Source of the DNA: Corallococcus macrosporus DSM 14697
Lineage (GTDB): Bacteria; Myxococcota; Myxococcia; Myxococcales; Myxococcaceae
DNA length: 64,000 nt
Assembly (NCBI RefSeq): GCF_002305895.1
Contig: NZ_CP022203.1
Span: 3,512,501-3,576,500 of the forward strand
Direction of reading: 5' to 3'
Made by a program: the position numbers and the translations under genes. Shown one piece after another: positions 53,754-62,874 of the stretch (positions are counted from its first letter, which is position 1; every line of letters begins with the position of its first letter). A model generated the notes under the pieces. The model was not told the origin of the DNA and did not search any database. It saw nothing but the letters and a program-made list of their open reading frames with translations.

Positions 53754-54887
53754 ATGGGGCAGGAGCCCCTCCGCCTGGTTCAGTTCACCCGGTCTTTCCA
53801 CATTGGAGGGACCGAGGTGCAGGTGCTGGAGCTGCTGCGGGGACTGCCCGCCAGCTACCGGTTGCAGGTGTCGGTGCTGGATGACTCGGGGCCGCTGATT
53901 GGCGCGGTGTGGAAGCTGGGCCACGCGCCCGCGGCCTTCCCGCTCAAGGGCTCCGTGGTGCAGCCGAACACCGCGTATCAGGTGTACCGCATGGCGCGCT
54001 GGCTCCGGGCCAACCGCGTGGAGCTGGTGCACGTGCATGACTTCTACTCCACGATGGTGGCCGTGCCGGCGGCGAAGCTCGCGGGCACCAAGGTCATCGT
54101 GGGGCGGCTGGACCTGGCGCACTGGCAGGGGCGGGCGCGGCGCGCGGTGCAGTCCCAGCTCTGCCGCATGGCGGACCATGTGGTTGGCAACGCGGAGGCC
54201 ATCCGCCACCAGCTCATCACCGAGGAGGGCCTGCCGCCCTCGCGCGTCTCCGTCATCCACAACGGCCTGGACCTGCCGCGCTTCGAGGCCCGCAGGCGCG
54301 AGGGGCTGCGCGGCCCGCTCCCCGACACGGGGGACGCGCCCGTCGTGGTCCACGTGGCCAACATGAACCACCCGGTGAAGCGGCAGGAGGACCTGCTGCT
54401 GGCCCTGGCCCAGCTCCGCCACGCCGGCCTCCGCCTGCACGCCTTCCTGGTGGGAGACGGCCCGCGCCGGCCCGGCCTGGAGAAGCTGGCCGGTGAGCTG
54501 GGCGTGTCGGACACCGTGCACTTCCTGCGGCACCGCACGGACGTGCCCGCCATCTACGCCCGCGCGACGTTCGGCGTCCTCTGCTCCACCGCCGAGGGCA
54601 TGTCCAACGCGGTGATGGAGGGCATGGCCGCCGGGCTCCCCATGGTCGTCACGCGCGTGGGCGGCAACACCGACCTGGTCCGCGACGGCGAACGCGGCCT
54701 CGTGGTGGACCCCGAGCGCCCCGCACAGCTCGCCCAGGCCTTCCGTCAGCTCCTCTCGAACCCTGAGAAGGCGAGGGAGATGGGGCAGGCGGCGCGGGAC
54801 TTCGTGGCGCGCGAGCTGTCCCTGGAGAAGATGGTCCGGCGCCACGACGCGCTGTACCAGCGGATCGCCCGGGGCACGGACGCCTGA
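53754..54887 (+). CDS. GT4 glycosyltransferase
   Basis: A 377-residue GT-B-fold transferase. The N-terminal half opens RLVQFTRSFHIGGTEVQVLELLRG, the GG(T)E motif of family 4, and the C-terminal half has VGDGPRRPGLEKL and the donor-binding STAEGMSNAVMEGMAAGLPMV with EGMSN and the E-x7-E pattern. The ATG at 53754 is preferred because GAGGAGG lies six bases upstream; an earlier ATG at 53733 overlaps wzyS. In the cytoplasm it would add a sugar to the repeat unit that the polymerase next door joins. It matches the neighbour of MXAN_3026 in M. xanthus (ExoK, from memory). Confidence 0.88.
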   Translation: MGQEPLRLVQFTRSFHIGGTEVQVLELLRGLPASYRLQVSVLDDSGPLIGAVWKLGHAPAAFPLKGSVVQPNTAYQVYRMARWLRANRVELVHVHDFYSTMVAVPAAKLAGTKVIVGRLDLAHWQGRARRAVQSQLCRMADHVVGNAEAIRHQLITEEGLPPSRVSVIHNGLDLPRFEARRREGLRGPLPDTGDAPVVVHVANMNHPVKRQEDLLLALAQLRHAGLRLHAFLVGDGPRRPGLEKLAGELGVSDTVHFLRHRTDVPAIYARATFGVLCSTAEGMSNAVMEGMAAGLPMVVTRVGGNTDLVRDGERGLVVDPERPAQLAQAFRQLLSNPEKAREMGQAARDFVARELSLEKMVRRHDALYQRIARGTDA

Positions 54888-54959
54888 GCCATGTCAGAGC
54901 CCCGTGGATACTTCGTCTCCACGGGCCGCAATGAGGGCGGGACCGGGGCGTAGGGAAGG

Positions 54960-55676
54960 GTGCGTATCCCCTCCTTCCGGAGCCCGCACATGGTCCTGCC
55001 CTTGCTGCTTGTCCTCGCCGCCGCGCCGTCCACCCAGACGTGGAACTTCAACACGGACGGTACGCCAGAAGTTCACATCGCCAATGTTGATGGCGTGGTA
55101 CGCGTAGATGCGGTAGACGGGAATGGCGTGGTATTCGAGGTTGTTCGGGAAGGCGGGAAGAATTCCCGGAACGAAGTGGAAGTGGAAGTCGTCCAAGAAG
55201 GGGACGTCATCCGGGCGCGGGTTTGTTGCGGGCCCTGTGAAGAAGACGTGCAGGTCTGCCGTCGGAGTCCGGGCGCGGTGCGGTTCTCGGTGAAGGTCCC
55301 GCGGGGCGCGCGTCTGGAAGTGGCGACGGTGGGCGGCCCGGTGACGGTGACGGGTGTGGCGGGGGCGCAGACGCTGGCGACGGTCAGCGGGCGTGTGGAA
55401 GTGAGCGGCTCGGAGGAGCGGCTGGACGTCAGCACGGTGAATGGCGCCGTGGCATTGGCACCGCGGAAGGTCGTGACTACTTCTGTGTCCACGGTGAATG
55501 GGGATGTCCGGCTGAAGCTGCCGGCCCGGGCGGATGTGAGATTGGAATTCAATACTGTCGGTGGTCGTTTCAACGACAGTCCCGCGAGGTTGGGCGGCCG
55601 CGAGCAGACGTACGGCGCGGGGACCCACGCGGTGGAGGTCAGCACGGTCGGCGGCTCGCTCTCCGTGCAGCCATAG
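54960..55676 (+). CDS. Exported DUF4097-type beta-repeat protein
   Basis: A 238-residue protein with an N-terminal hydrophobic segment (VLPLLLVLAAAPSTQ) serving as signal peptide. The rest is a series of short strands repeating phrases such as VATVGGPVTVTG, LATVSGRVEVSG, VSTVNGAVALA, VSTVNGDVRLK, FNTVGGRF and VSTVGGSLSV, the DUF4097 beta-helix-like pattern. Several Cys (RVCCGPCEEDVQVC) cluster near residue 85. It starts at GTG 54960 or the ATG at 54990. It is probably periplasmic or surface-bound; function unknown. A strong terminator follows. Confidence 0.8.
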   Translation: MRIPSFRSPHMVLPLLLVLAAAPSTQTWNFNTDGTPEVHIANVDGVVRVDAVDGNGVVFEVVREGGKNSRNEVEVEVVQEGDVIRARVCCGPCEEDVQVCRRSPGAVRFSVKVPRGARLEVATVGGPVTVTGVAGAQTLATVSGRVEVSGSEERLDVSTVNGAVALAPRKVVTTSVSTVNGDVRLKLPARADVRLEFNTVGGRFNDSPARLGGREQTYGAGTHAVEVSTVGGSLSVQP

Positions 55677-55707
55677 CTTTCGAGGCCCGTCAAGCACTGG
55701 GCCCGGG

Positions 55708-55753
55708 GCGCTCGCCGGTGAAACTCCAAGGCGCCGGCGAGCGCTCATTTTTT
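55708..55753 (+). terminator. Intrinsic terminator after the DUF4097 gene
   Basis: A perfect 11-bp stem GCGCTCGCCGG (55708-55718) with CCGGCGAGCGC (55734-55744), followed by TCA and six Ts (55748-55753). It is the best intrinsic terminator in the window, 31 bp past the plus-strand stop, and lies opposite the convergent pyrD end. Confidence 0.9.
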
Positions 55754-55775
55754 GTCCGCGGATGGATGCGTTGCG

Positions 55776-56867
55776 TCAGGTGGCCGCGCCGGGCTGGCGG
55801 TGCTCGGCGCCAATGGCCTCGCGGACCTGCTTGAAGCCGTCTCGGGCGAGCAGGGTGGCCAGGGCGGGGAGCAGGCTCCCCACCATGCCCGGGCCCTCGT
55901 AGATGAAGCCCGTGTACACCTGGACCACCGACGCGCCCGCGCGCAGCTTCTCGTAGACGTCCTGGGCGGTGAAGACGCCGCCCACGCCGATGATGGGCAG
56001 CGCGCCCCCGCCGCGCAGGTACGCGCGGCGGATGACGGCGTTGGCGGGCTCGCGCACCGGCGCGCCGGACAGGCCGCCGGCCTCCTTCGCCAGCGGATGC
56101 TCGAAGGGGCGGGCGAGGGTGGTGTTGGTGGCGATGAGGCCCGCGAGCTGCTGGGCCCGCGCCACGTCCACCACCTCGTCCACGGCCTCGGGGGCCAGGT
56201 CCGGGGCAATCTTGAGGAACAGCGGCTTGCCCGGGGCCACGGTGGCCAGGCGCTCCTGCACCGCGCTCAAGAGCTGGCTCAGCTGCTCGGGCTCCTGGAG
56301 CTTGCGCAGGCCCGGCGTGTTGGGGGACGAGGCGTTGACCACCACGTAGTCGCCCAGCGGCGCCAGCGCGTCCACGCAGGCCACGTAGTCCTCCACCGCC
56401 TGCTCCAGCGGCGTGTCCTTGTTCTTGCCGATGTTGACGCCCAGCGGGCCGGGGCGCCACGTCTGCACCCGCAGGCGGGCCGCGGCGCGAGCGGCGCCGT
56501 GGTTGTTGAAGCCCATGCGGTTGATGAGCGCCCGGTGCTCCGGCAGGCGGAACAGGCGGGGGCTGGGGTTGCCGGGCTGGGGCCGGGGCGTGAGGGTGCC
56601 AATCTCCACCGCGGAGAATCCGCAGGCGAAGAGGCCGTCCACCGCCTCCGCGTCCTTGTCCAGGCCCGCGGCCAGCGCCACGGGGTGGGCGAAGCGCAGG
56701 CCGGCCACCTCCACGGCCAGGCCGGGCGGGGCGCCCTCCAGGGCCTTCTCACGCAGGGACTCGCACAAGTCCCGTGAGCGGCCCAGGTAGTGGAGCCCCG
56801 CCATGCCGAGCCGGTGCGCGCGCTCCGCGGAGAGTTGGAAGAGGAGCGAGCGGGTGAGTCCGTACAT
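55776..56867 (-). CDS. pyrD: Dihydroorotate dehydrogenase (quinone)
   Basis: A 363-residue class 2 enzyme of pyrimidine synthesis, oxidising dihydroorotate with quinone as acceptor. The N-terminal helix [19 protein letters not shown] attaches it to the membrane. FMN and substrate residues lie in [46 protein letters not shown] (catalytic Ser) and [15 protein letters not shown]. Complete and of usual length. It follows the adenosine-deaminase-like gene by 9 bp on the same strand. Confidence 0.96.
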   Translation of the reverse strand: MYGLTRSLLFQLSAERAHRLGMAGLHYLGRSRDLCESLREKALEGAPPGLAVEVAGLRFAHPVALAAGLDKDAEAVDGLFACGFSAVEIGTLTPRPQPGNPSPRLFRLPEHRALINRMGFNNHGAARAAARLRVQTWRPGPLGVNIGKNKDTPLEQAVEDYVACVDALAPLGDYVVVNASSPNTPGLRKLQEPEQLSQLLSAVQERLATVAPGKPLFLKIAPDLAPEAVDEVVDVARAQQLAGLIATNTTLARPFEHPLAKEAGGLSGAPVREPANAVIRRAYLRGGGALPIIGVGGVFTAQDVYEKLRAGASVVQVYTGFIYEGPGMVGSLLPALATLLARDGFKQVREAIGAEHRQPGAAT

Positions 56868-56876
56868 GGCGCGGGC

Positions 56877-57872
56877 TCAGGCGGGGATGAACGAGGCCTC
56901 ACGGGCCCAGGCGAGCGTCTGGTCCACCTGCTCGGGCGTGAGGATGCCGTTCTGCTCGATGATGTCGATCTCCCGCCGCATGTCCGTCTCCAGCAGGTAG
57001 GGGCCGTCCGTGTTGATGGTGAACTTCACCTTGCGGTCCCAGAAGGTGCGGACGATGTGGCGCAGCTCCTCCACGCCCTCCACGGCCTTGGTGTGCAGGT
57101 TGGACGTGGGGCACAGCTCCAGGACGATGTCGCGCTCGCGCAGCACCTTCATCGCGTGCTCGTCGTAGGCGGCGCGGATGCCGTGGCCGATGCGGTGCGG
57201 CTGGAGCTTGTCCACCACGGCCATGACGCCCTCGGCGCCGGTGCCGCGCGTCTCGCCGGTGTGCACCGTGCACTTGAGCCCGGCGCGGCGCGCCCGCGAG
57301 AAGAGCTCCTCGTACTGGGTGACGACCTCCGGCTTGAGCTCCATGGCGTTCGTCTCCGTGCCGGCCAGGTCGATGCCGTACACGCCGCGGGTGCGGTACT
57401 TGATGGCCTTGTCCACGATGATGCTGTTGAGCCGGTGGTCGAACTCACGGGCCAGGCAGAAGATGAGGCCCATCTTCACGCCGTACTCCAGCACCGCGCG
57501 GTCCATGCCGCGCAGCGCGGCGTGGATGATGTGGTCCAGGTCCAGCTCCGAGTTCAGGTTGCGCTTCATCGGGTTGAAGCGCAGCTCCATCTGCGTCACG
57601 CGGCTGCCGCGGTACTCCTTGCCGATGACCTCGTAGACGGAGCGCTCGATGGCGCTGGGCGAGGACTGGATCTTCTCCGTCCAGGTGTGGAGGATCTTCA
57701 GGTAGTCGTCCAGGCTTCCCACCTTGCCCGGACGGGAGGTGATGAGCTCCACGAAGTCGAAGTAGTTCTTCACCGGGAGCTTGAAGCCCTGCTGGTGGGC
57801 GATGGACCAGAGGATGTGGGGCGCCACAGCGCCACCCACGTGGATATGCAGGTCGATCAGATCGCGTGCCAT
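56877..57872 (-). CDS. Adenosine deaminase-like metal hydrolase
   Basis: A 331-residue TIM-barrel amidohydrolase of the adenosine deaminase family. The zinc ligands are HIH in LIDLHIHVGG near residue 8, the His of CTVHTGETRG (with the catalytic Glu) and Asp of TINTDGPYLL, with RIGHGIRA between. In standard enzymes the last motif reads DDP; here the second Asp is Gly, which could change base recognition. Predicted reaction is hydrolytic deamination of adenosine or a related nucleoside. The ATG 57872 is used; longer frames have no support. It is followed by pyrD, so both may serve nucleotide supply. Confidence 0.82.
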   Translation of the reverse strand: MARDLIDLHIHVGGAVAPHILWSIAHQQGFKLPVKNYFDFVELITSRPGKVGSLDDYLKILHTWTEKIQSSPSAIERSVYEVIGKEYRGSRVTQMELRFNPMKRNLNSELDLDHIIHAALRGMDRAVLEYGVKMGLIFCLAREFDHRLNSIIVDKAIKYRTRGVYGIDLAGTETNAMELKPEVVTQYEELFSRARRAGLKCTVHTGETRGTGAEGVMAVVDKLQPHRIGHGIRAAYDEHAMKVLRERDIVLELCPTSNLHTKAVEGVEELRHIVRTFWDRKVKFTINTDGPYLLETDMRREIDIIEQNGILTPEQVDQTLAWAREASFIPA

Positions 57873-57909
57873 GACGGCATGTATGCACAGTGCCGGGCGC
57901 GCGTAAAGA

Positions 57910-58623
57910 CTACCGCCGGAGCAGCACGTAGACCGCGCCGGTGCCCCCGTCCTGGGGGCGTGCGGTAGCGAACGCCAGCACCATCCGCCCAATCCGCTTC
58001 TCCGACAGCCAGCCCTTGAGCCGCTCCTTCAGCACGGGAATCTGGTCCTTGGAATTCAAACCGCGTCCGTGCACCACGAGCACGCAGCGCTGCTTCGCGC
58101 GGCGGCTGTCGCTCAGGAAACGCTCCAGCGCGTCGCGCGCCTCCACCTGCGTCTTGCCGTGCAGGTCCAACTGCCCCTGGACGGTGAAGTCACCCCGGCG
58201 CAGCGCGCGCAGCAGGTTCCGGTCGATGCCGGGGCCCGCGCCTTCGATGAACTCGTCCGTGCCGGAGACGTCGAAGTCGCCCTGGCCGGCGACCAGCTCG
58301 GAGAGCTGCGCGAGCGCCTCCGCGTTCTCGTCGATGATTGCCGGCAGCTTCGGGTTGGGCGTCGGGGCCTCCCCCCGGTTGGTGAGCTGCTGCACGCCGT
58401 CCATGGCGGAGTAGAAGAGGGCGGCGTCATCCTCCTCGCGGACCTTCGGCGCCTTCGCGGCCCGGGGCGGCGCCACCGCGGCCTTGCGCTTCGCGGCCTC
58501 CGCCGACGCCTTCTCCTGCGCCTCCTTCTTCTCCTGGTCCTTGATGCCCTGGATGGCGGACTTGAAGGGGTTGTTGCTGAAAGCCGCTTCCTTCTTCTTG
58601 GGGCCGTTGCGCTGCTGACTCAT
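57910..58623 (-). CDS. Smr-domain endonuclease-like protein
   Basis: A 237-residue protein whose last 90 residues form an Smr domain: QLDLHGKTQVEARDALERFL (LDLHG motif), CVLVVHGRGLNS (HGxG) and GGTGAVYVLLRR. The first half is hydrophilic and Lys/Ala-rich, likely unstructured. Stand-alone proteins of this plan resemble E. coli SmrB, which cuts mRNA between collided ribosomes, and may do the same. All Smr motifs are intact. Rescue of stalled ribosomes is inference. Confidence 0.85.
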   Translation of the reverse strand: MSQQRNGPKKKEAAFSNNPFKSAIQGIKDQEKKEAQEKASAEAAKRKAAVAPPRAAKAPKVREEDDAALFYSAMDGVQQLTNRGEAPTPNPKLPAIIDENAEALAQLSELVAGQGDFDVSGTDEFIEGAGPGIDRNLLRALRRGDFTVQGQLDLHGKTQVEARDALERFLSDSRRAKQRCVLVVHGRGLNSKDQIPVLKERLKGWLSEKRIGRMVLAFATARPQDGGTGAVYVLLRR

Positions 58624-58674
58624 GGCGGGCGGTGCGTCCTCGTCTTGGGCGACTCTGGGGGATGTAATCCGGCG

Positions 58675-59496
58675 CTACAGGCCGCGCAGGCGTCGAAGCT
58701 CCTCATACGCGTCGCGAATCTCCTGGAAGCGGCGGGCGGCCTGCTCGGCGGCCTGACGGCCGAGGTGGGCGGACTTGTCGGGGTGGAGCTCCGCGGCGAG
58801 CTGCCGGAAGGCGCGCTTCACCTCGACGTCCGTGGCGTCGGGCGTCAGGCCCAGCGCGGTGTAGTGCGCATCCCCCGCGCCCAGGTGCTGGGCGATGATG
58901 GCCTGCTCGTCCGCCTCGGAGAGGCCCAGGCCCTCGGCGACGCGGCGGAGCACCTCCCGTTCGGAGCGCTGCATGCCGCCGTCCGCCAGGGCCAGCTCGT
59001 AGAGCGTGTCCAGCAGCCGGTGCCGCTCGGCGGCAGGGAGCTGGGCGTGGCAGGCGTCGACGGCGGCGTCCAGGTCGGGTGGGTGGGCCAGGAAGCGCTT
59101 GAGGTGGCTCCGGACGACGTCCAGGGCCTCGGGGCCGTAGCCCAGCGCCGTCTGGAAGTAGCGCCGCACCACGCGCACCTCGTCGCGGCGGACCTCGCCG
59201 TCGGCGTGGGCCACCTCCACGAACACGGCGCACAAGTCACTGGCGAGCTGCTCGTAGGGTTCCTCGTCCCGGGGCGCGAGCGCCTCCACCGACGTGGCGT
59301 CGAAGGAGGCCGCATGGGGGACGGGGGAGAAGTCGGACAGGGCCTCCGGGTCCTCGGGTGGCGGGGCGTTCTGCGCGTCGTAGTAGCGCCCCGCGAAGCC
59401 GCCCGCGATGAGCAGCAGGACGATGGCCCAGGGGCTGCCCACCAGCAGCCCCGCCATCAACCCCAGCATCGCGCCCAGCACTGTTCCTGCGCCCAT
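58675..59496 (-). CDS. DjlA-like membrane J-domain protein
   Basis: A 273-residue protein. Residues 1-37 hold one or two hydrophobic helices ([28 protein letters not shown]). A TerB-like helical domain follows (about 80-200: [20 protein letters not shown]), and the C-terminus is a J domain (about 205-270) with HPD in [14 protein letters not shown]. DjlA recruits DnaK at the inner membrane. It is the second J protein in the window and could serve the housekeeping DnaK or the Hsp70 paralogue at 43.4 kb. Confidence 0.85.
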   Translation of the reverse strand: MGAGTVLGAMLGLMAGLLVGSPWAIVLLLIAGGFAGRYYDAQNAPPPEDPEALSDFSPVPHAASFDATSVEALAPRDEEPYEQLASDLCAVFVEVAHADGEVRRDEVRVVRRYFQTALGYGPEALDVVRSHLKRFLAHPPDLDAAVDACHAQLPAAERHRLLDTLYELALADGGMQRSEREVLRRVAEGLGLSEADEQAIIAQHLGAGDAHYTALGLTPDATDVEVKRAFRQLAAELHPDKSAHLGRQAAEQAARRFQEIRDAYEELRRLRGL

Positions 59497-59549
59497 CAGT
59501 GAGCTCCGGCTCCCTTCCCGGCGGAGGAGTTTGGCATAGAGTGCCTCGC

Positions 59550-60416
59550 GTGAATGCCCAGTTGATTGATGGCAAGGCCGTGGCGGCGCGCGTGAGGGCG
59601 GAGGTCAAGGCGGAGGTGGACCGGCTCAAGCGCGAGCGCGGCCTGACGCCGGGCCTGGCCGTGGTGCGCGTGGGGGAGGACCCCGCCTCCAAGGTCTACG
59701 TCAACGGGAAGAAGAAGGCCGCCGAGGAGGTGGGCTTCCACTCCTGGGAGCACCACCCGGACGCGGACATCACCCAGGACGCGCTGCTGGCCCTCATCCA
59801 CCAGCTCAACCAGGACCCGGCGGTGCACGGCATCCTGGTGCAGCTCCCCCTGCCCAGGCACCTCGACCCGGACGTCATCATCGCCGCCGTGAAGCCGGAG
59901 AAGGACGTGGACGGCTTCCACCCGCTCAACGCCGGCAACCTGCTGCTGGGCCGGCCCGCTACCCGGGCCTGCACGCCCCATGGCGTGATGCGGCTGCTGG
60001 AGGAGGTGGGCGTGGAGCCCGCGGGCCAGCGGGCCGTGGTGGTGGGGCGCAGCAACATCGTGGGCAAGCCCATGGCGTTGATGCTGCTCCAGAGGAACGC
60101 CACCGTCACCGTCTGCCACAGCAAGAGCGACCTGCGCCGGGAGGTGGAGGGCGCGGACATCCTGGTGGTGGCGGTGGGCGTGGCGGAGCTGGTGAAGGGC
60201 GCGTGGCTCAAGCCCGGCGCGGTGGTGATTGACGTGGGGATGAACCGCAAGCCGGACGGCAAGCTGGTGGGCGACGTGGAGTTCGCGGCGGCCGCCGAGC
60301 GCGCGTCGTTCATCACCCCCGTGCCCGGCGGCGTGGGGCCCATGACCATCGCCATGCTGATGCGCAACACGCTCGACGCGGCCGTGCGCTACGGCCTGGC
60401 GCCCGTCGTCAGGTAG
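59550..60416 (+). CDS. folD: FolD, methylenetetrahydrofolate dehydrogenase/cyclohydrolase
   Basis: A 288-residue bifunctional enzyme of one-carbon metabolism, linking 5,10-methylene- and 10-formyl-tetrahydrofolate. Landmarks are [17 protein letters not shown] (catalytic Lys), [27 protein letters not shown] and the NADP site [17 protein letters not shown], then [12 protein letters not shown]. The GTG 59550 start is supported because longer frames add residues not seen in FolD. Its 3' end overlaps the convergent methyltransferase gene by 28 bp. Confidence 0.95.
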   Translation: MNAQLIDGKAVAARVRAEVKAEVDRLKRERGLTPGLAVVRVGEDPASKVYVNGKKKAAEEVGFHSWEHHPDADITQDALLALIHQLNQDPAVHGILVQLPLPRHLDPDVIIAAVKPEKDVDGFHPLNAGNLLLGRPATRACTPHGVMRLLEEVGVEPAGQRAVVVGRSNIVGKPMALMLLQRNATVTVCHSKSDLRREVEGADILVVAVGVAELVKGAWLKPGAVVIDVGMNRKPDGKLVGDVEFAAAAERASFITPVPGGVGPMTIAMLMRNTLDAAVRYGLAPVVR

Positions 60417-61198
60417 GCCGTGAGGGTGACGCGCTGGGGCCCCGCCCCCAGCTCCGCCTGGGCGTGCTCGTGCATGGACCAGAACAGCGGCTCCCACTGC
60501 GCGCCCAGCGCCCGGCGCGCCAGCACGGCCGGGGCGCTGGAGCGGGTGGTGGCGTCCACCATGACCGCGGTGGAGGGGTAGTCGAGGTGGGCCTGCACCT
60601 CGTGCACCGTGACCTTCACGAAGCCCGCGCTGGCCATCTCCCGCTGACAGGTGTCCGGGTCGGACATGGGCCCGGCGTTGAGCTGGGCCGGCGTCACGCC
60701 CAGCTTCTCCCAGAGTCGCGTGTACACGGCGCGCATCTCCCGGGAGCGGTCGAAAGGCGGCCAACTGGACACGACGGCCCGCCCCCCGGGCCTCAGCACC
60801 CGGTGCAGCTCCTGGAAGCCTCGGGCCCGGTCCGGGAAGAAGATCAGGCCGAACATGGAGAAGGCCGCGTCGAACGCGCCGTCCTCGAAGGGCAGCGCCA
60901 TGCCGTCACCCTCCAGGGCGTCGATGTCGAGCCGCGCCTCGGTGGCCCGGGCGCGCAGGGCGGCAATCATCTCCGCGGAGAAGTCCACCGCCGTGACGCG
61001 GGCGCCTTCTCGCGCGGCGAGCAGCGCGAGCGTGCCCGGCCCGGCGGCGACGTCCACCACGCGCGTCCCCGACGCCACCCCCGCGCGGAGGAGGGCGTCC
61101 CGGGAGAAGGTCTCGAACGGGGCAACCAGCTCGCGCACGTACTCCGGCGCCACGAGGTTCCAGGCCTCGGGTTGTGCGAGCGGCGACACGGCGGACAT
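60389..61198 (-). CDS. Class I SAM-dependent methyltransferase
   Basis: A 269-residue methyltransferase of the UbiE/Methyltransf_11 type. Motif I is [21 protein letters not shown] near residue 46, motif [13 protein letters not shown], and the post-I region [27 protein letters not shown]. It should transfer a methyl group from SAM to a small molecule; the substrate is unknown. ATG 61198 with AGGAG upstream is preferred over a frame 31 residues longer. A large dyad lies in the divergent gap upstream. Confidence 0.9.
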   Translation of the reverse strand: MSAVSPLAQPEAWNLVAPEYVRELVAPFETFSRDALLRAGVASGTRVVDVAAGPGTLALLAAREGARVTAVDFSAEMIAALRARATEARLDIDALEGDGMALPFEDGAFDAAFSMFGLIFFPDRARGFQELHRVLRPGGRAVVSSWPPFDRSREMRAVYTRLWEKLGVTPAQLNAGPMSDPDTCQREMASAGFVKVTVHEVQAHLDYPSTAVMVDATTRSSAPAVLARRALGAQWEPLFWSMHEHAQAELGAGPQRVTLTAYLTTGARP

Positions 61199-61258
61199 GG
61201 GGGCTCCTGGGAGAGGGGGCGCTGCGTGGCCCGGTGGACCCGGGGAGCCTGCATGCTC

Positions 61259-61297
61259 CGGTCCGCAGGCGCAATTTCGTTGCGTCTGCACGGACCG
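61259..61297. promoter_or_regulatory. Large imperfect dyad between divergent genes
   Basis: CGGTCCG (61259-61265) plus CAGGCGCAA (61266-61274), loop TTTCG, then TTGCGTCTG (61280-61288), CA, and CGGACCG (61291-61297). Fifteen of sixteen arm bases pair, and the one mismatch can be G-U in RNA. It sits midway between the methyltransferase and ADP-ribosylglycohydrolase genes, so it may be a shared operator or the hairpin of a leader. Confidence 0.55.
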
Positions 61298-61378
61298 CCA
61301 GTCGTTTCCCGGCGCGCGTCCGCTGTACGGGCCATGGGCCCTGGCCTAGCGTGGCGGCGCATGGGGGAGGCAAACGCC

Positions 61379-62329
61379 ATGGTGAGTCGCGCGGAGCGGA
61401 TGGAAGGCGGCATCTACGGGCTGCTGGTGGGGGATGCGCTGGGCGTGCCCTACGAGTTCCACGCGCCGGAGCAGCTTCCTCCACCCGAGCACCTCGACTT
61501 CCAGCCTCCCGCGGGCTTCCACCGCGCGCATGACGGCGTGCCGCCGGGCACCTGGTCGGATGACGGCGCGCACGCGCTGTGCCTGCTGGACTCCTTGCTC
61601 TACAACGGACGGCTGGACCCGGAGGACCTGGGCCGCCGGCTGGTGAACTGGCTGGAGTGGGGCTACCTCGCGGTGGACGGCCAGGTCTTCGACGTGGGCA
61701 TCCAGACCCGGCTCGCCCTGGCCACCGTGCACGCGGGGACGCCCGCGTTGATGGCCGGCCCCAAGGGCGAGCGCGACAACGGCAATGGTTCGCTGATGCG
61801 CGTGTTGCCGCTGGCGCTCTGGCATTCCGGCCCGGACGCGAAGCTGGCCTCGGACGCGATGACCCAGTCGCGCGTCACGCACGGGCACCTGCGCTCCCAG
61901 GTGTGCTGCGCGGTGTATTGCCTGTGGGCCCGTCGCCTCCTCGAGGGCGCTGGCGCCTCGGAGGGGTGGACGGACGCCGTGGCGACCTTCCGCACGCTGC
62001 ATCCCGAGGGCTTCGAGGCCCGGACCGAGCTGGACACCCACGTCCTGCCGCCGGGCTGGGAGACGGTTCGCGGCACCGGCACGGGCTATGTCGTGGATTG
62101 CCTCCGCTCCGCGCGCCAGTGCGTGGTTGAGCACGGCACCTACGAACAGGTGGTGAAGGCCGCGGTGCGCCTGGGCCGCGACACCGACACCACCGCGGCG
62201 GTGGCGGGAGGCCTCGCCGGGCTCATCCACGGCGTCAATGACATCCCTGCCCGGTGGCGTGAGGGGTTGCGCGGGCGTGAGCTGCTACAGCCCATGTTAC
62301 AGAAGCTGCTCAAGGCCGCCGTGAGGTGA
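61379..62329 (+). CDS. ADP-ribosylglycohydrolase family protein
   Basis: A 316-residue DraG-type enzyme that would remove ADP-ribose from a protein or nucleic acid. Metal-binding motifs are present at both ends: GDALGVPYEF near 20 with PGTWSDDGAHAL near 58 (normally TWSDDT), and LGRDTDTTAAVAGGLAG near 260, the conserved DxDTxAA. The ATG at 61379 has GGGAGG nine bases upstream; another at 61361 is possible. No matching ADP-ribosyltransferase is nearby, so the modified target is unknown. Confidence 0.88.
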   Translation: MVSRAERMEGGIYGLLVGDALGVPYEFHAPEQLPPPEHLDFQPPAGFHRAHDGVPPGTWSDDGAHALCLLDSLLYNGRLDPEDLGRRLVNWLEWGYLAVDGQVFDVGIQTRLALATVHAGTPALMAGPKGERDNGNGSLMRVLPLALWHSGPDAKLASDAMTQSRVTHGHLRSQVCCAVYCLWARRLLEGAGASEGWTDAVATFRTLHPEGFEARTELDTHVLPPGWETVRGTGTGYVVDCLRSARQCVVEHGTYEQVVKAAVRLGRDTDTTAAVAGGLAGLIHGVNDIPARWREGLRGRELLQPMLQKLLKAAVR

Positions 62330-62874
62330 GGGCTGGGGGCGGGACGCCCCCGTCACCAGGGCCTCGTGTGGACCTGGCGCTTCGGTACCCGGCCCGCGGC
62401 GCAAGGACCCAGCGCGGCGGCCTCGCGCGCCACCTTCGGGCCCAGGGCTTCGGCGGAGACACCGGCCACGCCGTCCCTGGTGCGGCCTCTGACGCCGCGG
62501 GAGTCCGCGCGCTTCGCCAGCGCCGTGCCTGGGACCTGCCAGGTCTGTGGGTGCGTGGCGCCCGTCACGGGTACGCAGGTGTCGGACGTGGGGCGCCCTC
62601 GCCCGCGAGGGGGCCGCCCGTGCGTGTGTCCATGTCGCCCGCGGCACAGATGATGCGGGTCACCATGCCCACCCCCTGACACATGCGGTGCTGTTCAACG
62701 CTTGTTCAATCCCTGTGGATGGACCGCCGGTGTGACGGTGTGTTTCACCCCGTCATCAACGAGCCCCGAGGGCAAGTTGCATGTTTCTGTCGGAACAATC
62801 TGCTTATTCCGACAAGTTTGGATTGCCAGGGGTATGTGAGGGGTTAGGATGGCGACTCATCCGGGGGGGCCGGT
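62330..62874. other. Gap without a convincing gene
   Basis: About 545 bp. Short frames exist on both strands (one at 62366-62653 encodes a Cys-rich end, CQVCGCV and CVCPC), but none has a ribosome binding site or known domain, so none is called. The right half is AT-richer and regulatory in look: two direct TGTTCAA copies at 62692-62698 and 62703-62709, one helical turn apart, and a perfect 8-bp dyad TGTCGGAA (62788-62795) / TTCCGACA (62807-62814). These lie 60-185 bp upstream of the histidine kinase gene and may control it. Confidence 0.5.

Noticed and set aside
62366-62653. 95-codon Cys-rich frame
   Set aside because: No ribosome binding site, no known zinc motif arrangement, and overlapping frames of similar length on both strands.
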